From assembly GCF_001540865.1 (NCBI RefSeq), contig NW_017893343.1, positions 46,855 through 110,854 on the forward strand: a stretch of DNA of 64,000 nt. The letters are read 5' to 3'. Both the position numbers and the translations under genes were made by a program. Under the pieces are notes generated by a model. The model searched no databases. It saw nothing but the letters and a program-made list of their open reading frames with translations, and was not told the DNA's origin. Below are positions 12,701-24,868 of this stretch, piece by piece. Source of the stretch: Ananas comosus. Taxonomy: Eukaryota > Streptophyta > Magnoliopsida > Poales > Bromeliaceae. Within the stretch, counting starts at the first letter, position 1. Each line of letters opens with the position of its first letter.

Positions 12701-14141
12701 AAGGAAGCTAGAATTATAATCTTTCAGATATTTCAAGGCCTTGTCTATCTCAATAAGAGACCTCAAAAGATCATTCATTATGATCTGAAGCCTGGGAATG
12801 TTCTCTTTGATGAGGTTGGTGTGTCAAAAGTGACAGATTTTGGACTAAGCAAGATAGTGGAAGATGATGTTGGATCTCAGGGTATGGAACTAACTTCTCA
12901 GGGGGCTGGAACATACTGGTGTGTACACTGGCAATTCCTTCAACTTATTTTTCTTGACTTTTATTTTGTCTCAGCTTAAATTACACTATTGTTTTCTGCC
13001 AAGTAGGGGGAATATTACTTGGTGCTAAATATGTCCATGATATTTTTCTTCGTGGCTATTTTCAGGTATTTGCCCCCAGAATGCTTTGATCTTAGCAAGA
13101 CACCGCTAATTTCATCAAAGGTTTGTGAACTATTCTTTCGCACTCAAGTCTTCTGTATTTAAGAAGTGTGATATCTCTCCGTACTCTTGTAACCCTTTGA
13201 TATCTGAGTTAGAATAGGCCTTCTTATCATAATCAATTCCTCGTTACCATAATCTTGTAACCGTTTAAGAAGTCTGAGGACATGATTCAGTTATCTTTCC
13301 GTCTTACAACTTTTAGATAACACAACCTATCTCTGTTTTGTCTATTGTTTTCGGAGTCAATTGCTTAGTATGATTATCACACTTATGCTTCTGTTTAAAG
13401 ATGCTTTAAGTGCATATATTATATATAGTATGTTCATGTACTGAACAAGATAAAAGGAGGTGAAAAATAATTCTGTGCTACTTGGTTCTGTATACTATTT
13501 GTAGCCGATCTGCTGAACATCTGCTGGAGGAACATTGCAAATGTTACTGTGACTTAATACATTTCAAAGGTTGGTGTATAAATTGCTCTCTTTGCCTGCA
13601 ACAGGTGGATGTTTGGTCAGCTGGTGTAATATTGTATCAGATGCTCTTTGGTAAGCGCCCGTTTGGTCATGACCAGACGCAAGAAAGAATACTTCGTGAA
13701 GACACAATTATTAATGCACGCAAAGTGGATTTTCCACCAAAGCCTGCAGTGTCAAGTGAGGCAAAGGTTAGCCTTTCTTCCTCGGCCTATTTCTCCTGTT
13801 TTGCTACTCGACTTAGTGCATTTTTACTTGCACTTGAATTGCTGGGGAAAATCACACCCTATCCTGCAAAGATGCACTCAGCACGTTAAAAAAGAATTAC
13901 CATGAGGCCTTGCGCGGAATCCTTCACTCAAGCATTTTTAATAGAAACTCCATGTTCTTATGATTATTTCTGTCAACAAACTGCCATGGCAACGAGCGCA
14001 TCTGAGTAGTTACTAGACTCTAACAATTTTCTTTGATGTTGTCAGGAGCTGATTCGTCGCTGTTTGACATATAATCAAGCGGAAAGGCCCGATGTACTAA
14101 CCATTGCTCAAGATCCTTATCTCTCATATTCAAAGAGGTAG
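3553..14141 (+). CDS. TSL: Serine/threonine protein kinase TOUSLED (tousled-like kinase)
   Basis: Sixteen exons: 3553-3822, 4372-4461, 4573-4776, 5430-5480, 6138-6245, 6341-6385, 9114-9226, 10187-10253, 11077-11143, 11564-11661, 11825-12004, 12204-12414, 12654-12918, 13066-13120, 13605-13766, 14046-14141. They give 693 residues, close to the roughly 690 of Arabidopsis TSL. The N terminus ([14 protein letters not shown]) matches the family and fixes the start. Then come about nine Gln and eleven Pro in a row, an acidic patch, a basic [11 protein letters not shown] segment likely to be nuclear, and coiled-coil heptads. The kinase domain has the glycine loop [12 protein letters not shown], the lysine in YVACKLHG, the TLK-type catalytic loop HYDLKPGN, and DFG in TDFGLSK. 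Tousled kinases are nuclear, phosphorylate chromatin-assembly factors such as ASF1, and in Arabidopsis act in flower and leaf development. Intron 6 is unusually long, about 2.7 kb. Confidence 0.97.
6386..9113 (+). other. Long intron 6 of TSL
   Basis: This 2,728 bp intron lies between exons coding for two parts of the coiled-coil region. It is A/T-rich, with short local repeats of the catgcatggatgg type near 7670-7705. I found no convincing transposase, second gene or RNA gene in it. The open frame at 6590-6784 shows no recognisable protein. Confidence 0.6.
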
Positions 14142-15106
14142 GGAAATGCTGATCCCTTCGGCATATATATAATAGTATATATATTGAGAAAGAGAGAATA
14201 GGCAAAAGCCATTTTCTGTAGATGTTGTAAATTGTGTTCTTCATAATTAGAAAATATTCTGATCAACAATTTATTTCGTCTCTTTTGTTAGTAATATAAA
14301 TGAGACAATGTTTCAAGAGGGAAACAATTTGTGTAAAGATGCTGCCGAAAGGAGGCTAAAGCAGTATGGTTGGTTTTAAGCTAGACTGCTGTGTTTTTTC
14401 AAAAAAAAAAAAAAAGAAAGAAAAGGTTTTGGAGGTACATCTGCGTTTTGTCTAACATGACAGGTGCATATGGTTGCTCTAATGCCCAATTCGGAGCTAC
14501 CTGAATCCTGTGCTCGATAGATTTCCGAAGCTTGTTGCCTGCTCGTACAGGTTTATATGTCGTTGTTTTGTGGAATATATATTTTTATCCTTCGCTTTTC
14601 ATTAGCCAAAATTTCAGTGTTTCGCTGCTTGTGCGCAGTTGAATTTGATTGAGGCTGAACAGAATGAAATACAGAGTTTGCCCTCGTCAGAATTATTATG
14701 CTCTAAATAAAGATTGCGTCACCTACTCCGTGCTAAAATTTTCAAGCTTAAATTGACTGTTGTCGTGCTGATTAGGACGGGTGATTATAGCGTATGTTAT
14801 ATGTTATTGTAAGTGGAATAAGCAGAAACTCAAATCGCTTAGTGAGACAAACTTTGTGACAAACTTTCTGCTCATCTATTCATCATGTAGAAAAAAGACT
14901 ATATGTGGGAGGGAAGAACAAATTTCTAACATGGATCCTGGAACAACCCGCCCCCCCGCACCCACCCCCCCCAACAATCTCTTTGTTAATTAATTGCTAT
15001 CTCTACCGTCCCCCCCCCCCACATCCTCCCCCCATTTTTTGTAATTAATTGGCTAATATCTATCAATCGTTCCCTATCTAACCTTCGCCGTTTCTGGGCT
15101 TTTGTG
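14142..15106. other. Convergent spacer: TSL 3' UTR, poly(A) signal and poly(C) tracts
   Basis: The TSL 3' untranslated region probably ends shortly after an AATAAA at 14705-14710. A run of about 15 A lies near 14401. From 14941 to 15040 there are several runs of 6 to 10 C, separated by A/T-rich sequence containing gttaattaattg-like repeats. No gene was recognised. The TSL and GH3 genes converge here. Confidence 0.6.
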
Positions 15107-15345
15107 GCAATCCAAATCAAGAGAAACAAGGGTATAGTTCTGAGGCACCCACATCATGGAGAGTTGGTCGACGGACTTGAACCAGTGGCGGGCGGGGAGC
15201 CCCGGTGAAGCGTAATCTCCGAAGAGGACATCTTCACGCCTGCCCTTCGAATGTCAGCCAACAAGCTACAAGAGGGCATCATAACAGAGACATAAGCTCG
15301 ATCACCAACCGCCGACGCGGAGATGCACGACCGAACAATTGACAC
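15107..15345 (-). pseudogene. Frameshifted C-terminal end of the GH3 beta-glucosidase gene
   Basis: Read on the minus strand, this stretch still resembles the end of plant GH3 exohydrolases, but the resemblance jumps between all three frames. One sees LVIE near 15295-15310, then a segment matching the family's EDVLFGDYGFTG region, then WFKSVDQL-like codons near 15165-15180, and finally codons resembling the FPFGFGL end near 15110. Each piece is separated by small gains or losses of bases. The in-frame reading from upstream ends early at 15279. Either the gene has lost selection at its 3' end, or the assembly carries several small indels here; the rest of the gene reads cleanly. Confidence 0.75.
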
Positions 15346-18300
15346 ACTACACACTGCCTGATCGTGCTCGGCCTGGAATCCGGAATGGTCAGGTTGAGGC
15401 TGTCCCCAGCAGTCTCCGTGTAGGGGTGCTCTCCCACGACGACGATGGCATAGGAGAAGTTATTGTTCCTTACAAAGTCGTTGTCGGGGTTCTCCGCAAA
15501 CAGCACGTTGGTTGCTGGGTCGACGGTGGCTTTCACAGCATCCAGGATTGTCGTCCCTGCAACCGTCGTAAAGAATTAGTTTATGCACCCATTACCATTA
15601 CTAGCTAGCTAGGTGGTTTACCAACCCTACAGAACAGGATTAAGATGAGTCTACATCAAGGATGAAATGTGAGCTTAATTTAATTGATCACCTAAAGTGA
15701 TCCTTCCACTAGCCCCCTGCCACTCTATCGTCCACCCACCGCATTGGTAGCCTAAATTGTCCGCATGGCTTCCGGCAACGAGTATCTTAGGAGCCTTCTT
15801 AGGAAGAGGCAGCAGAGGCTCATAAGTTGATTTCCCATTTTTCAGAAGCACGAGCGACTTCCTCACAGCCTCCCTCGCTAATTCCCTGTGTTCCTGCAGA
15901 AATGCCATCACGTCAGTTTTCGTTCGGTAATATGTTTACACCAGGCCAAAGGCATACATGTATAAAGAGCACACGGAGCAGCAGCAGGAGTGAGGGAGAG
16001 AGCTCTACTAGTAAGTACCTTCTTTCCAAGCTGATCTGCTAAGCTGAGATCAGCTAAAGGGTTTTCGAACAAACCCATGACGAACTTTACGCGAAGAATC
16101 CTTCTCACTGCATCATCGATTCTGCTCATTGGGATCACATTCATGTTGACCAGGTTAGTCAGGCTGTTGATAAAATCCGCGTAGTTATTAGGAACCATCA
16201 CCTGTCATGCAACACCGCATACAGATGTTAGGACAACAGCGATCAAAATAGAATTGATAGGATTTTAACACCTTTTAGAACAGTGATATTTGATAACATG
16301 TCAAGAAGAATTACTAACAACGACAGCGAATTTCCTTTGCACATTTATGAACCTTCCTAGCTATGTAAGTCAGCAGCTAATAATATATCTCATTAAAGTC
16401 ACTGGCGAGTTACAGTAAAATAACTCTGACCGAGTACCTCAGCAACTTATGGCAGTAACTTTTTATCTCACTAAACACCATAGAGAGAGATTCAAAAGAA
16501 GCTCCCTCCAAAGATCAAGAGACACTGACCATATCAATACCGGCAGTTATGGAAGCTTGGACAGAGTACGTGTAATTTGCATGAGGAGGACTTGTTATTC
16601 TATCAATGCCCTCCCAATCTGAGATCACAAAGCCCTGAAAAATTATTAGCATGCATATCGTAAGTTCAAACTACAAGGAGAGAGGAGTAAATAAGCAGAA
16701 ACCTAATATGTGTTTTTGCTGGTATCATGAGCATTTAGGAAAGCACAGGAAAAATCTGAGAACCTCGATTGATCTCATACCCTGAATTTAAGCTGGTTCT
16801 TGAGGAAACTAGTGATGAGATCACGATTGGCATGCATTTTGACCCCGTTCCAGCTGGAGTAGGAGATCATGACAGTGGAGACACTCTTTGCAATGGCGTC
16901 ATAGTAAGCAGGCACATGGATGCTGAAAAGTCCTTGGCGGTCAATAATAGTGTTATTCTCGTTGATGCCCTTCTGGGTCCCGCCATCACCAACAAAGTGC
17001 TTGGCACAGGCCACAACATTGTTCCTGTTGAACGGCGCATATCATATTGATTCACTCAATTAGATCAAAGGATAATTCAGAGGCGTTCAGGTACATATAT
17101 GAACATCTCTTTATAACATCCTTAATATAAGCAGTATTTCTGATAACCTCGTTTACTAAATAATATACGAAACTCATATCTAGAAAAGGAGTATGTAAAT
17201 CTGGATCGTCAAGTGGACATTGTGATCTTACTTTCCAGCAACATAAGGAAATCCCCTGGTATAGTTAGCCGGAACATCACCCTGCAAACCAGGGATTATT
17301 TCAGTCATTGCTTGGACTATCTTGTGGTCTTCACTGTAGCTTTCGTAGCAGCGGCCCCACCTCGGATCTCTACAAACCTGCACCACCACCAGCCAAACAA
17401 AAGGGAAATGAAAATCATTAAAAGGAAAAGAAAAGGATTCGTCAAGCTTCACGGTATCATAATCATCTAACAATGTTTCAAATAAAGAAGCTACTTTAGC
17501 AAAGTGACGAATGTGCTTGTTTACCGCAATGCATGGTGCAAAGGCATAAGGAATTCCAGTAGCTCTGACTTCAAGAGCAGTTGCCACACCAATCCTCTTC
17601 ACAAGATCAGGATCCCTGTAGTTAAGATTGCAAGAGAAGAAAGGTCAGGATAACATGCTGAAAATGCTATGCTGACAGCATGTTCAAATGGTAGACCAAA
17701 TATGATACAAGTATTGGGAGAGCCGACAGATTTTATTTCAAATATGATTTAGAATGGCAAACTTACTCGATATCATTATTTACTATACTATAAATAATAT
17801 ATATAACATGACCAGGGAGGTAATGGATATTATCATGTTCATTAGTATCGGAAAGAAAAAAATGCAGTATTTGGAGTTAGATTTTAGTTAATCAATCTTT
17901 TCCAATTATAATGCAGAAAGCATTGCACGAATGGGGTAGTATTATACTGCTATCATCAATTGCATGTAGCATTACGGCACTAATGCACAGTATTATAATA
18001 CCAGTAGAAATTTTCTATAGAAAAAAGAAAGGGCCATATACTTGCCTTGCAGCTCCAAGGCCAATGTTGTGGGGGAAAATTGTGGCACCGTAGACATTGT
18101 TATGCCCATGAACGGCATCGATCCCATAGATCATCGGAATTCCTAAACGGGTGGACAAGCAGGCCTTTTGGAACTCATTTATCATATTCACCCAATCTGC
18201 AGCGGAGGCCTGCGGGGCTGGAACACTCCCACCACCACTCAGCAGGCTACCTATAAAAGAAAAAAGAAAATAATTTTGATTCATTGAACCTTTATTCCAC

Positions 18301-18582
18301 TGGTCTTCATCATATATAGCTGAAGAATGAACAAATCATCAGTGTAGAATGTAGAGTTAGACCTATATAGTAATCCTTCAAGACTTGAGGTGTCGCTACT
18401 TTTCTCTCAATCTGAGTCATCTGGCCAATCTTTTCTGCAAGAGTCATCCGATTCATCAGATCTCTGACTCGAACATTAACCGGCTGGCTGGGATCTCTGT
18501 ACTTCATATACTCTGCTTCTCCAAGAAAGGCCCGAAATAGAAGGAACGAGATGACAACAAAAGTCGTCCCAAATAACGCCAT
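15279..18582 (-). CDS. GH3 beta-glucosidase / beta-D-glucan exohydrolase, C terminus disrupted
   Basis: Nine exons on the minus strand: 18582-18363, 18250-18046, 17615-17525, 17377-17232, 17024-16781, 16634-16530, 16201-16019, 15893-15692, 15556-15279. The product starts with a hydrophobic signal-peptide-like segment ([16 protein letters not shown]). It then shows GH3 hallmarks: [42 protein letters not shown], the nucleophile motif SDWEG (Asp about 308), and [18 protein letters not shown] in the second domain, a region that holds the acid/base Glu of the barley enzyme. Family members hydrolyse beta-glucans and oligoglucosides in the cell wall. The frame runs 557 residues, short of the usual 620 or so, because the last exon is frameshifted. 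Intron 2 uses a GC donor (AAG/GCAAGT at 18045). An acceptor just upstream of the start (caatcag at about 18622) suggests an intron in the 5' leader. Product activity is doubtful. Confidence 0.88.
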
Positions 18583-20524
18583 CTTGGGATGGAGTAAGAA
18601 GCCAATCCAACTTCTTCTAACCTGATTGGGGAATCGACAGCATGAGGAAAGAGGTGCGAAGAAGCAATTAGGCATAAGCTTACAACAGTAACCCATGGAG
18701 CAATTGTAGAATAGGTAGGTGGGTCTTATGGAAACGAAATTTTAGATTGAAAGAAACAATCGGCAAAATGAATCAGAATGCAGCAGCTATGAACTAAACC
18801 TTGCGTCTTGAGATAGCCATGATCCGGGAGATAAACTAATGCAATATATATATATATATATATATATTACAGATCTCATTACGGTGTATTAAGGAAAAGA
18901 TTTTCTTTTCCTGGACGCAACAATCAGACCCTGTAATTGTTATCAAAGTCATCGATAGATGTATGGACCTCAGGATAAAGCATTTGAATATTATATCAGA
19001 GTTCTGCAATTTGCAATAAAATATAGTTTTTTATGTCACCGGGCACACACAAGGAGAACAAATTATGGGAATGATTGGTAAGGAGAATGCCGTTCGAACA
19101 AGCAAAACCAAATATCAGCAATTAGCCAACTCTCGCGAAGATGACAAAGATCAAATAGTCGGCATCACTACACAATTTTGACTCTCTCTCTTTTCTTTTT
19201 CTTTTTCTTTTCTTTTTTTTTTCATCCAGCATGTTAGAAAATTTATCAGCCTTTTTTTTTTTTCTTTGGTGGCTTTGGAGAATGTGAGCTGGTAGCGGGG
19301 ATTAACAACTAGAATTCAAATAGAAAGCCACAAAAAGGAGATGATTTTCAACAATCTGGCTGTTCATGCTTTGTCGAAACTAGAGATAATGTATTCCACT
19401 TTAACAATCGTGTTAAAAGATGTGAAATAATCGTTTCATCTCTTAAAATCTAAAGTATTAAAAAATAGTGTTTAAATAATGTATATATTCGACCAACAAC
19501 TACAGCGAAGAAGAGAGAACCAAATTTTGTATGAGGAAAAATGGGAACGGCTTCTGTGAGTTTGCGCAGTGAGGCAAAAATCAATCAAAATACGAACAAT
19601 CGCCAAACAATGGGGAACCATTTCTCCGGAAAGAAGCGATCAAAGGAAGGAAGGAAGGAAGGAAGGAAGGCAGAAACTCCCAACTATAAGTGAATCACGG
19701 AAACTATTAAAATAATAAAAAAAGAAAAAAGATACTTGCACGTATCTCCCGCCCGTCTTAAGGAGCCTTGTCTTGAGCTGTATCAGCCTTTGCTGCAAGT
19801 TTTTGAAGGAATGCATACGAATAAAATAGAAGAATGTTTGTTACAGCAAACTTCTTCGGCGCACGAAATAGACGAGAATGAGGAAAGAGAAGTAGAGAAC
19901 AAAATTCCAGTGCGAAGAAGCAACGCTCAAAAGAAAGGAACTATGTGCATTTCTACCCAAAGTCAGGTCTTCTTATTTACTTTTTTTTTTTTTTTTGTGG
20001 GGGTGTGGGGGAGGAGGAGGTTACTGAAAGAGGTAGAAGGTAGCTTAACCTGCGCAGTGGCAAGTAATGTACGAAAACAAATTACATGCCAGAGAAATGA
20101 TCACTCAACCATTTGGCCAAGAAAAGTAAATGGAAAGGAAAAAAAAAGAAAAAAAAGAAGAGTTATAAGCGAAAGGGATCACAGATGGTAAGGAGAAGAG
20201 GCAGAAGTAGCAAGTCCGAGGAGATTTAAAGGAACAGCAGGGAAGATTAATTAGGAAAAGAAGCACTCCACTCCACCTCCTCCTTCCCTTTACGCAACGC
20301 AACTACTCTCTTCTCCGCCGCCTCGTTCTCTGTTTTCGCTGGAGGGACGGGTAGGGAGAGAGTAGTTACTACTACTGGTAATAAGAGAGTGTGGTGGGAG
20401 AGGGGCAACGAAGCCGGGGGACTTTCTTAATTCTTATAATAATAAGGAAGGAAGGAAGGAAGGAATCGCAAAATAATAAAATAACATTATTATTATTATA
20501 ATAGTTAAATTGTAACGGTCGAGT
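18583..20524. other. 5' leader and upstream region of the GH3 gene
   Basis: This 1.9 kb stretch holds the probable 5' leader of the GH3 gene (with a leader intron ending near 18622), a (TA)n tract at 18845-18867, pyrimidine-rich runs at 19180-19265, and GGAA tetranucleotide repeats at 19645-19670 and 20445-20465. Purine-rich sequence at 20130-20420 may contain the leader's first exon. The open frame at 19736-20191 is not like any protein I know. Confidence 0.5.
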
Positions 20525-20534
20525 CTGTTTCTTG

Positions 20535-21616
20535 GAACTATTTACTGGTCTAGTCTCTTTACAAATTTTTTTTTTTTATTTATTTATTTTTTTAATATTT
20601 CCAATTTAGCCTTATTTTCATAGATTGTGAAAAAAAATAATAAATTAATAATTTTTATATTAATTAATATGTTAAGTGGGTGGAGATTATTTTTTTTCTC
20701 TTTCATTTTAAATTAAGTGAATGTAATGTGATTTTATATATGAACACTTTTAAATTATATTGACTTGTATAATCAAATTAAGTACTAATAGTACTAATAA
20801 AAAAATTATAATTTAGAAATATTATTATTAATAAATAAATTTTTTATTAAGTGTTCATATATAAAATCACATTACATTCACTTACTTTAAAATGAGAGAG
20901 AAAAAAATAATCTCAATCCACTTAATATATTAATCTATATAAAAATTATTAACTTTTCATTTTTTTTCTAGTGCGAGGCTATTATGCTTTTGGAAGCACG
21001 GAGCCTTCCGTGCTTCCACGTCGTTTTCGATGTTGCGACTTTCGAATCGTCGATCGGCTCCGTTAAACTTAATCTAGAGTATTTAAAGTACCTAGAAAAT
21101 AAATTTTATGATTTTTCGATATCATTGGCCTAGTGATCGAAGGGGCTCAAAATCAATAATTTTAACGGCCATAGTGAGCCGTTTGCAAGTTTAACGGTGT
21201 AAAAATATCCAAATCATGTAAAATTTTGATAGAAAATTTTTTATACTATATAAAACAAGATCGATATTTTTGATCTAAAATTTTAATGTCATATTATCAC
21301 GTTTTGTAAAATTTTTATTTTTAGCCGTTGATTTTGAGCCCCTTCGTTCACTAGGCAAATAATATCGAAAAATCACATAATTTATTTTTTAAATACTTCA
21401 AATACTCTAGATTAAGTTTAACGGAACCGATCGACGATTCGAAAGTCGCAACATGAAAAATGACCTGAAAGCACGGAAGGCTCCATGCTTCCAGAAGCAT
21501 AATAGCCTCACTCTTTTTTCTAATCTATAAAAATAAGGTTAGATTGGGAATACTTTTCAAAAGGATGCTAGATAGGAAATTTTTCTTTGTAAAGAGGCTA
21601 GACAAGTAAATGAATC
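20535..21616. mobile_element. Non-autonomous transposon with ~215-bp inverted repeats (outer element)
   Basis: The left arm (20535-20749) and right arm (20849-21616, excluding an inserted element) are inverted copies of each other. Once the insertion and its duplicated target are subtracted, they are 215 and 216 bp long. Shared stretches include ctctttacaaa near the tips and aatgtaatgtgattttatat near the loop. A direct repeat ctgtttcttg flanks the element at 20525-20534 and 21617-21626, a 9-10 bp target-site duplication of the size typical of Mutator-like elements. There is no coding capacity. The original element would be about 530 bp. Confidence 0.85.
20971..21513. mobile_element. Nested Mutator-type MITE with 186-bp inverted repeats (inner element)
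   Basis: Both ends of this 543 bp element begin with a gaggctattatgctt-like sequence in opposite orientation, and the arms 20971-21156 and 21328-21513 are inverted copies of equal length (186 bp). It sits within the right arm of the outer element and is flanked by a perfect 9-bp direct repeat, ttttttcta, at 20962-20970 and 21514-21522. A 9-bp duplication with long terminal inverted repeats is characteristic of Mutator-like elements. It encodes nothing, so it must have been moved by a transposase from elsewhere. Confidence 0.9.
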
Positions 21617-21626
21617 CTGTTTCTTG

Positions 21627-24605
21627 TGAGTGAGTTAAATTACTAAATGAAAGAAAATCATTGGCTGGGGCTACCGGCTAGTCTGGGAAATTCACCACGA
21701 GCAGCCGTGCGTGCCGGATACCGAGCCAGGGTTTTGAACTCGAGCAATGCCAGTTTGGACACTCGCAATAGGTTTAAATTTTTACACTTTTGTCCAGTAA
21801 AAATTAAATTTTCTGCATCCATTTTATTGTTTCTCTTTGTTTAATACTAAAATTTTTATTTTTAAAAAAAATTTGTGGATGATGAGATATAAAATTTAAA
21901 CTCATTTTTGAATGTATAGATAGTATTCCTTTTTGAATCCTACCTTACTAAATTGAATATTTCTACAACCAAAAGTACTGCTGTTGTATGTTCTTAATTA
22001 TTGTTATTTTTTATTATATATATAGAAAACTTTGATCGATTATATTTTATTTAAATTTTGTTTATTGGTTAATGTGTACTTTCTAAAAGCGTTATATAAA
22101 TTTGCGGATAGATTGACAATTTATAAAATGAACTTTTTAAGAGGCTCAAAGAATTATCCTTTGAGAGAAAAAATGCAATATGTATGCTTATACACGAACG
22201 TAAAGCTCATATATACCCCTGCGCACGATTCTAAACTTCATAATAGATCAAATTAATTTTCCGTCAAAGCAAAAAATTGATAAGATAAATAGGGAATAAG
22301 AGTTTTCGGACGAATAGGATATAAAATCTATAACTATTCTAGGAGTGAACATGTTGCTCGTCCTTCATTCGTATCTTGATAAGCTCCAATAAAATAATGT
22401 AATCTAACTATCTAAACAGAGAGGAGCAAATTAGCTTATTTATTATTTATGTAACTTTCTTAAATTTGTATTTTCGCTGATTGATGATGTATGAGACAGT
22501 TGCATGTTTATTTTATTTGATTTTCTCCTTTGGGATTAATTAATGAAAAAAAAAAGAGTGGGTAATTTGAGAGAGAAACTAGCCGTTACAGGAGGTGGGC
22601 CTCCGCCTCGCCATCTTCGCGTCAGCCATGTTCCTCCTCCTCCTCCTCCTCCTCTTTTGTACAGCATTCCCAACGGATTGGTCGGCAGCACGACCCCCAC
22701 TCCGGTCTGTCGACACACTGAATAATGCTGGCAAGGTGCTTGGCCGCTTGCACGCAAAATAAATTTGATATGATAAATAAGAAATAGTATATAGCTCTTT
22801 TAAATGACCAAAAAATATATAATAAATATCACACTTTGAAATGTACCACCAATAACATTAATGCTTAACTCTATACAAAGTATTATCGAATCATTGCTTC
22901 ACTCTATTCATTATGCGTGTGGACAAACAAATTTTGAAAAAGAAAGAGGAAAAAAGAAGGGGGGAGCTTAATTTAATATCTAATTTAGAAAGATTACGCG
23001 CCACCTAACTAATAAATGATGTCAATACGCATGCCCCATAGTCATTTTCTACCAACGTTAATGATGATATTACCTAATTGACTCTTCACAATCAACAGAA
23101 CAATGACAAATTTGTTCGCATTGATTAAAATTGGTCAGATTCATGCAGCTACCCATCTGTCAAGTAAAGCTGAAATAAGTTAGCCTGCAAGGGAATCTGG
23201 TACTGCTCTGTAAGCGGTGTGGCAAAAGTCTTTTGAATGAAAACTCCACAAGGATTTCAGAAAGAGAAGAAACAAGTTTAGTAAGAGAGCTATCTTATGT
23301 TCAGGGCTGCATTTGAGACAACAACGCCTAAACGTGCAGCTAGTAATGAGTAATTTCATTAGAAAGATTAATATAACCAGACGCAAAAGTGACGCACCTG
23401 AGCTCTGCAGCTTTCGCTACCACCAATCAAGCGAAGGCTAGCTCATACTGAGTCCCTCTGAGTCCCCACATCCTCACTCGCTTTAAATGATGGTGCAGAA
23501 GAAATCAAAAGGCTCCCATGATGTCCTCCCAAGTACTCAGCCAGGTAACAGATATAGTCAGGTTACGTTAATTAGTCAGGTACATACCTACATACCTATA
23601 TACGCATAACTTGCCGCCATAGTAATCACTCAGCAAAAAAATTCATAGACAATACGGTTAGGATCAATATGCCGCAATCAATGACAAAAGGCAAACCGCA
23701 TCTGTTAGACTAAGATCCAGCTAGCATAAACCATGACATGGAGGGTTGGTATGAAGTTTCAATCCATGGCATGCTCAGATGCAGAAAACCGCCAACCACA
23801 ACAATAATAATGGTAAAAATGACAAAGAGAACAACACGAACAAAGTATCAGAACTAAAAGATCAAAGCTGAGGCACATTTTTGGGCCCCAGCAAATAAGC
23901 CGGGACTGGCGCCTTCAGCTTGTGATGCGAGACTCACCTTTCCAAACTATGGTCCAATCCAGTTTGAGCACCAAATGACGAGTAAGATTTAAACTGGACC
24001 AAATTATTAGTTTAACACCTCCATACTTCAGCCCACTCAATGTGGCTCTGAAGTAAAATAAATTTATTTGTTCAACAACTCCAGTGCCGATATCATTGCA
24101 CCAAATATCACTACTAAAGTACCACGAGTGTGAAGTGCGACAAAAGCTTGTCAAGTGATATGGTATGTAAGGATTGTTTAGACAAATCCAAGAAAAGATC
24201 TGACATCTGTTTGAAATGTCTCTAAGAATGGCGCTGACCGGAGGCCATCCATCAGTATATGCTGTGCCTAGTAGCATCAGCTAGCCTCTTGAGGTCGCCC
24301 GACGGGGCAGGAAGACATGTTTTTATCAGATACTGTGCAACCAGACAGAAAATGTAAGATGAGAAGAGAAAATACATTTATTAATTTGGATATTAAACAA
24401 AAACAATTAGCAAACAACGCACGCTGGCATTTTCAAAACATAGAGTTAGACTGCTGGCATATGAGAGTTTAGTCGAGAAATTTTCACAAATGTGCTTCCA
24501 ACCATCATAATCCTTTTTTTAATCTAGCCAAGCATGCTAGTCAAGATACCGATCGGATTTTAATGACAGCAGCACGCATTTTCTACAGACTGCAGCCTTT
24601 CCAAC
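21627..24605. other. Intergenic region without a recognised gene
   Basis: About 3 kb, mostly A/T-rich. A G/C-rich island at 22575-22720 contains CTC repeats and short open frames on both strands, but no recognisable domain. The 120-codon minus-strand frame at 23915-24277 looks like chance. If the small gene at 24606-24868 is real, part of 23400-24600 would be its 3' untranslated region. Confidence 0.5.
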
Positions 24606-24868
24606 TTAGGAGCACATAATTCTTTCTTCTTTGGCGGAATTGTCTGCTGTGGCTCCTGGCCCCCCAGAGGGACCAAACTTCATGCCTGGGAAGAAAAGAT
24701 TGCTTAATTATCAGTGAGTGGAAAGGAGTTCGCCAACCTGAAATCCATTATTTGAGGATGGAGATCAGCATATATAGCATCCATCAACTCACTTAGTTTG
24801 TCTTGCATGGCTTTGCTGTTGCTGCTGCTACTGCTACTGCTACTGCTACTGCTGCTGTTCGAGGGCAT
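24606..24868 (-). CDS. Possible two-exon gene for a 51-residue Ser-rich peptide
   Basis: I do not recognise this gene. Exon 1 (24868-24793) opens with MPSN, then twelve Ser coded by AGC/AGT triplets, then NSKAMQDKL. A consensus donor (CTAA/GTGAGT) leads through a 107 bp intron to an acceptor (tcttcccag) and exon 2 (24685-24606), which reads SMKFGPSGGPGATADNSAKE and ends EERIMCS before TAA. The phases close exactly to 52 codons. No signal peptide or membrane segment is seen. The Ser run comes from a trinucleotide microsatellite, so exon 1 could be chance; the small intron with good sites and the Gly/Pro-rich second exon argue for something real. It is too short for ordinary gene finders. Confidence 0.35.
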
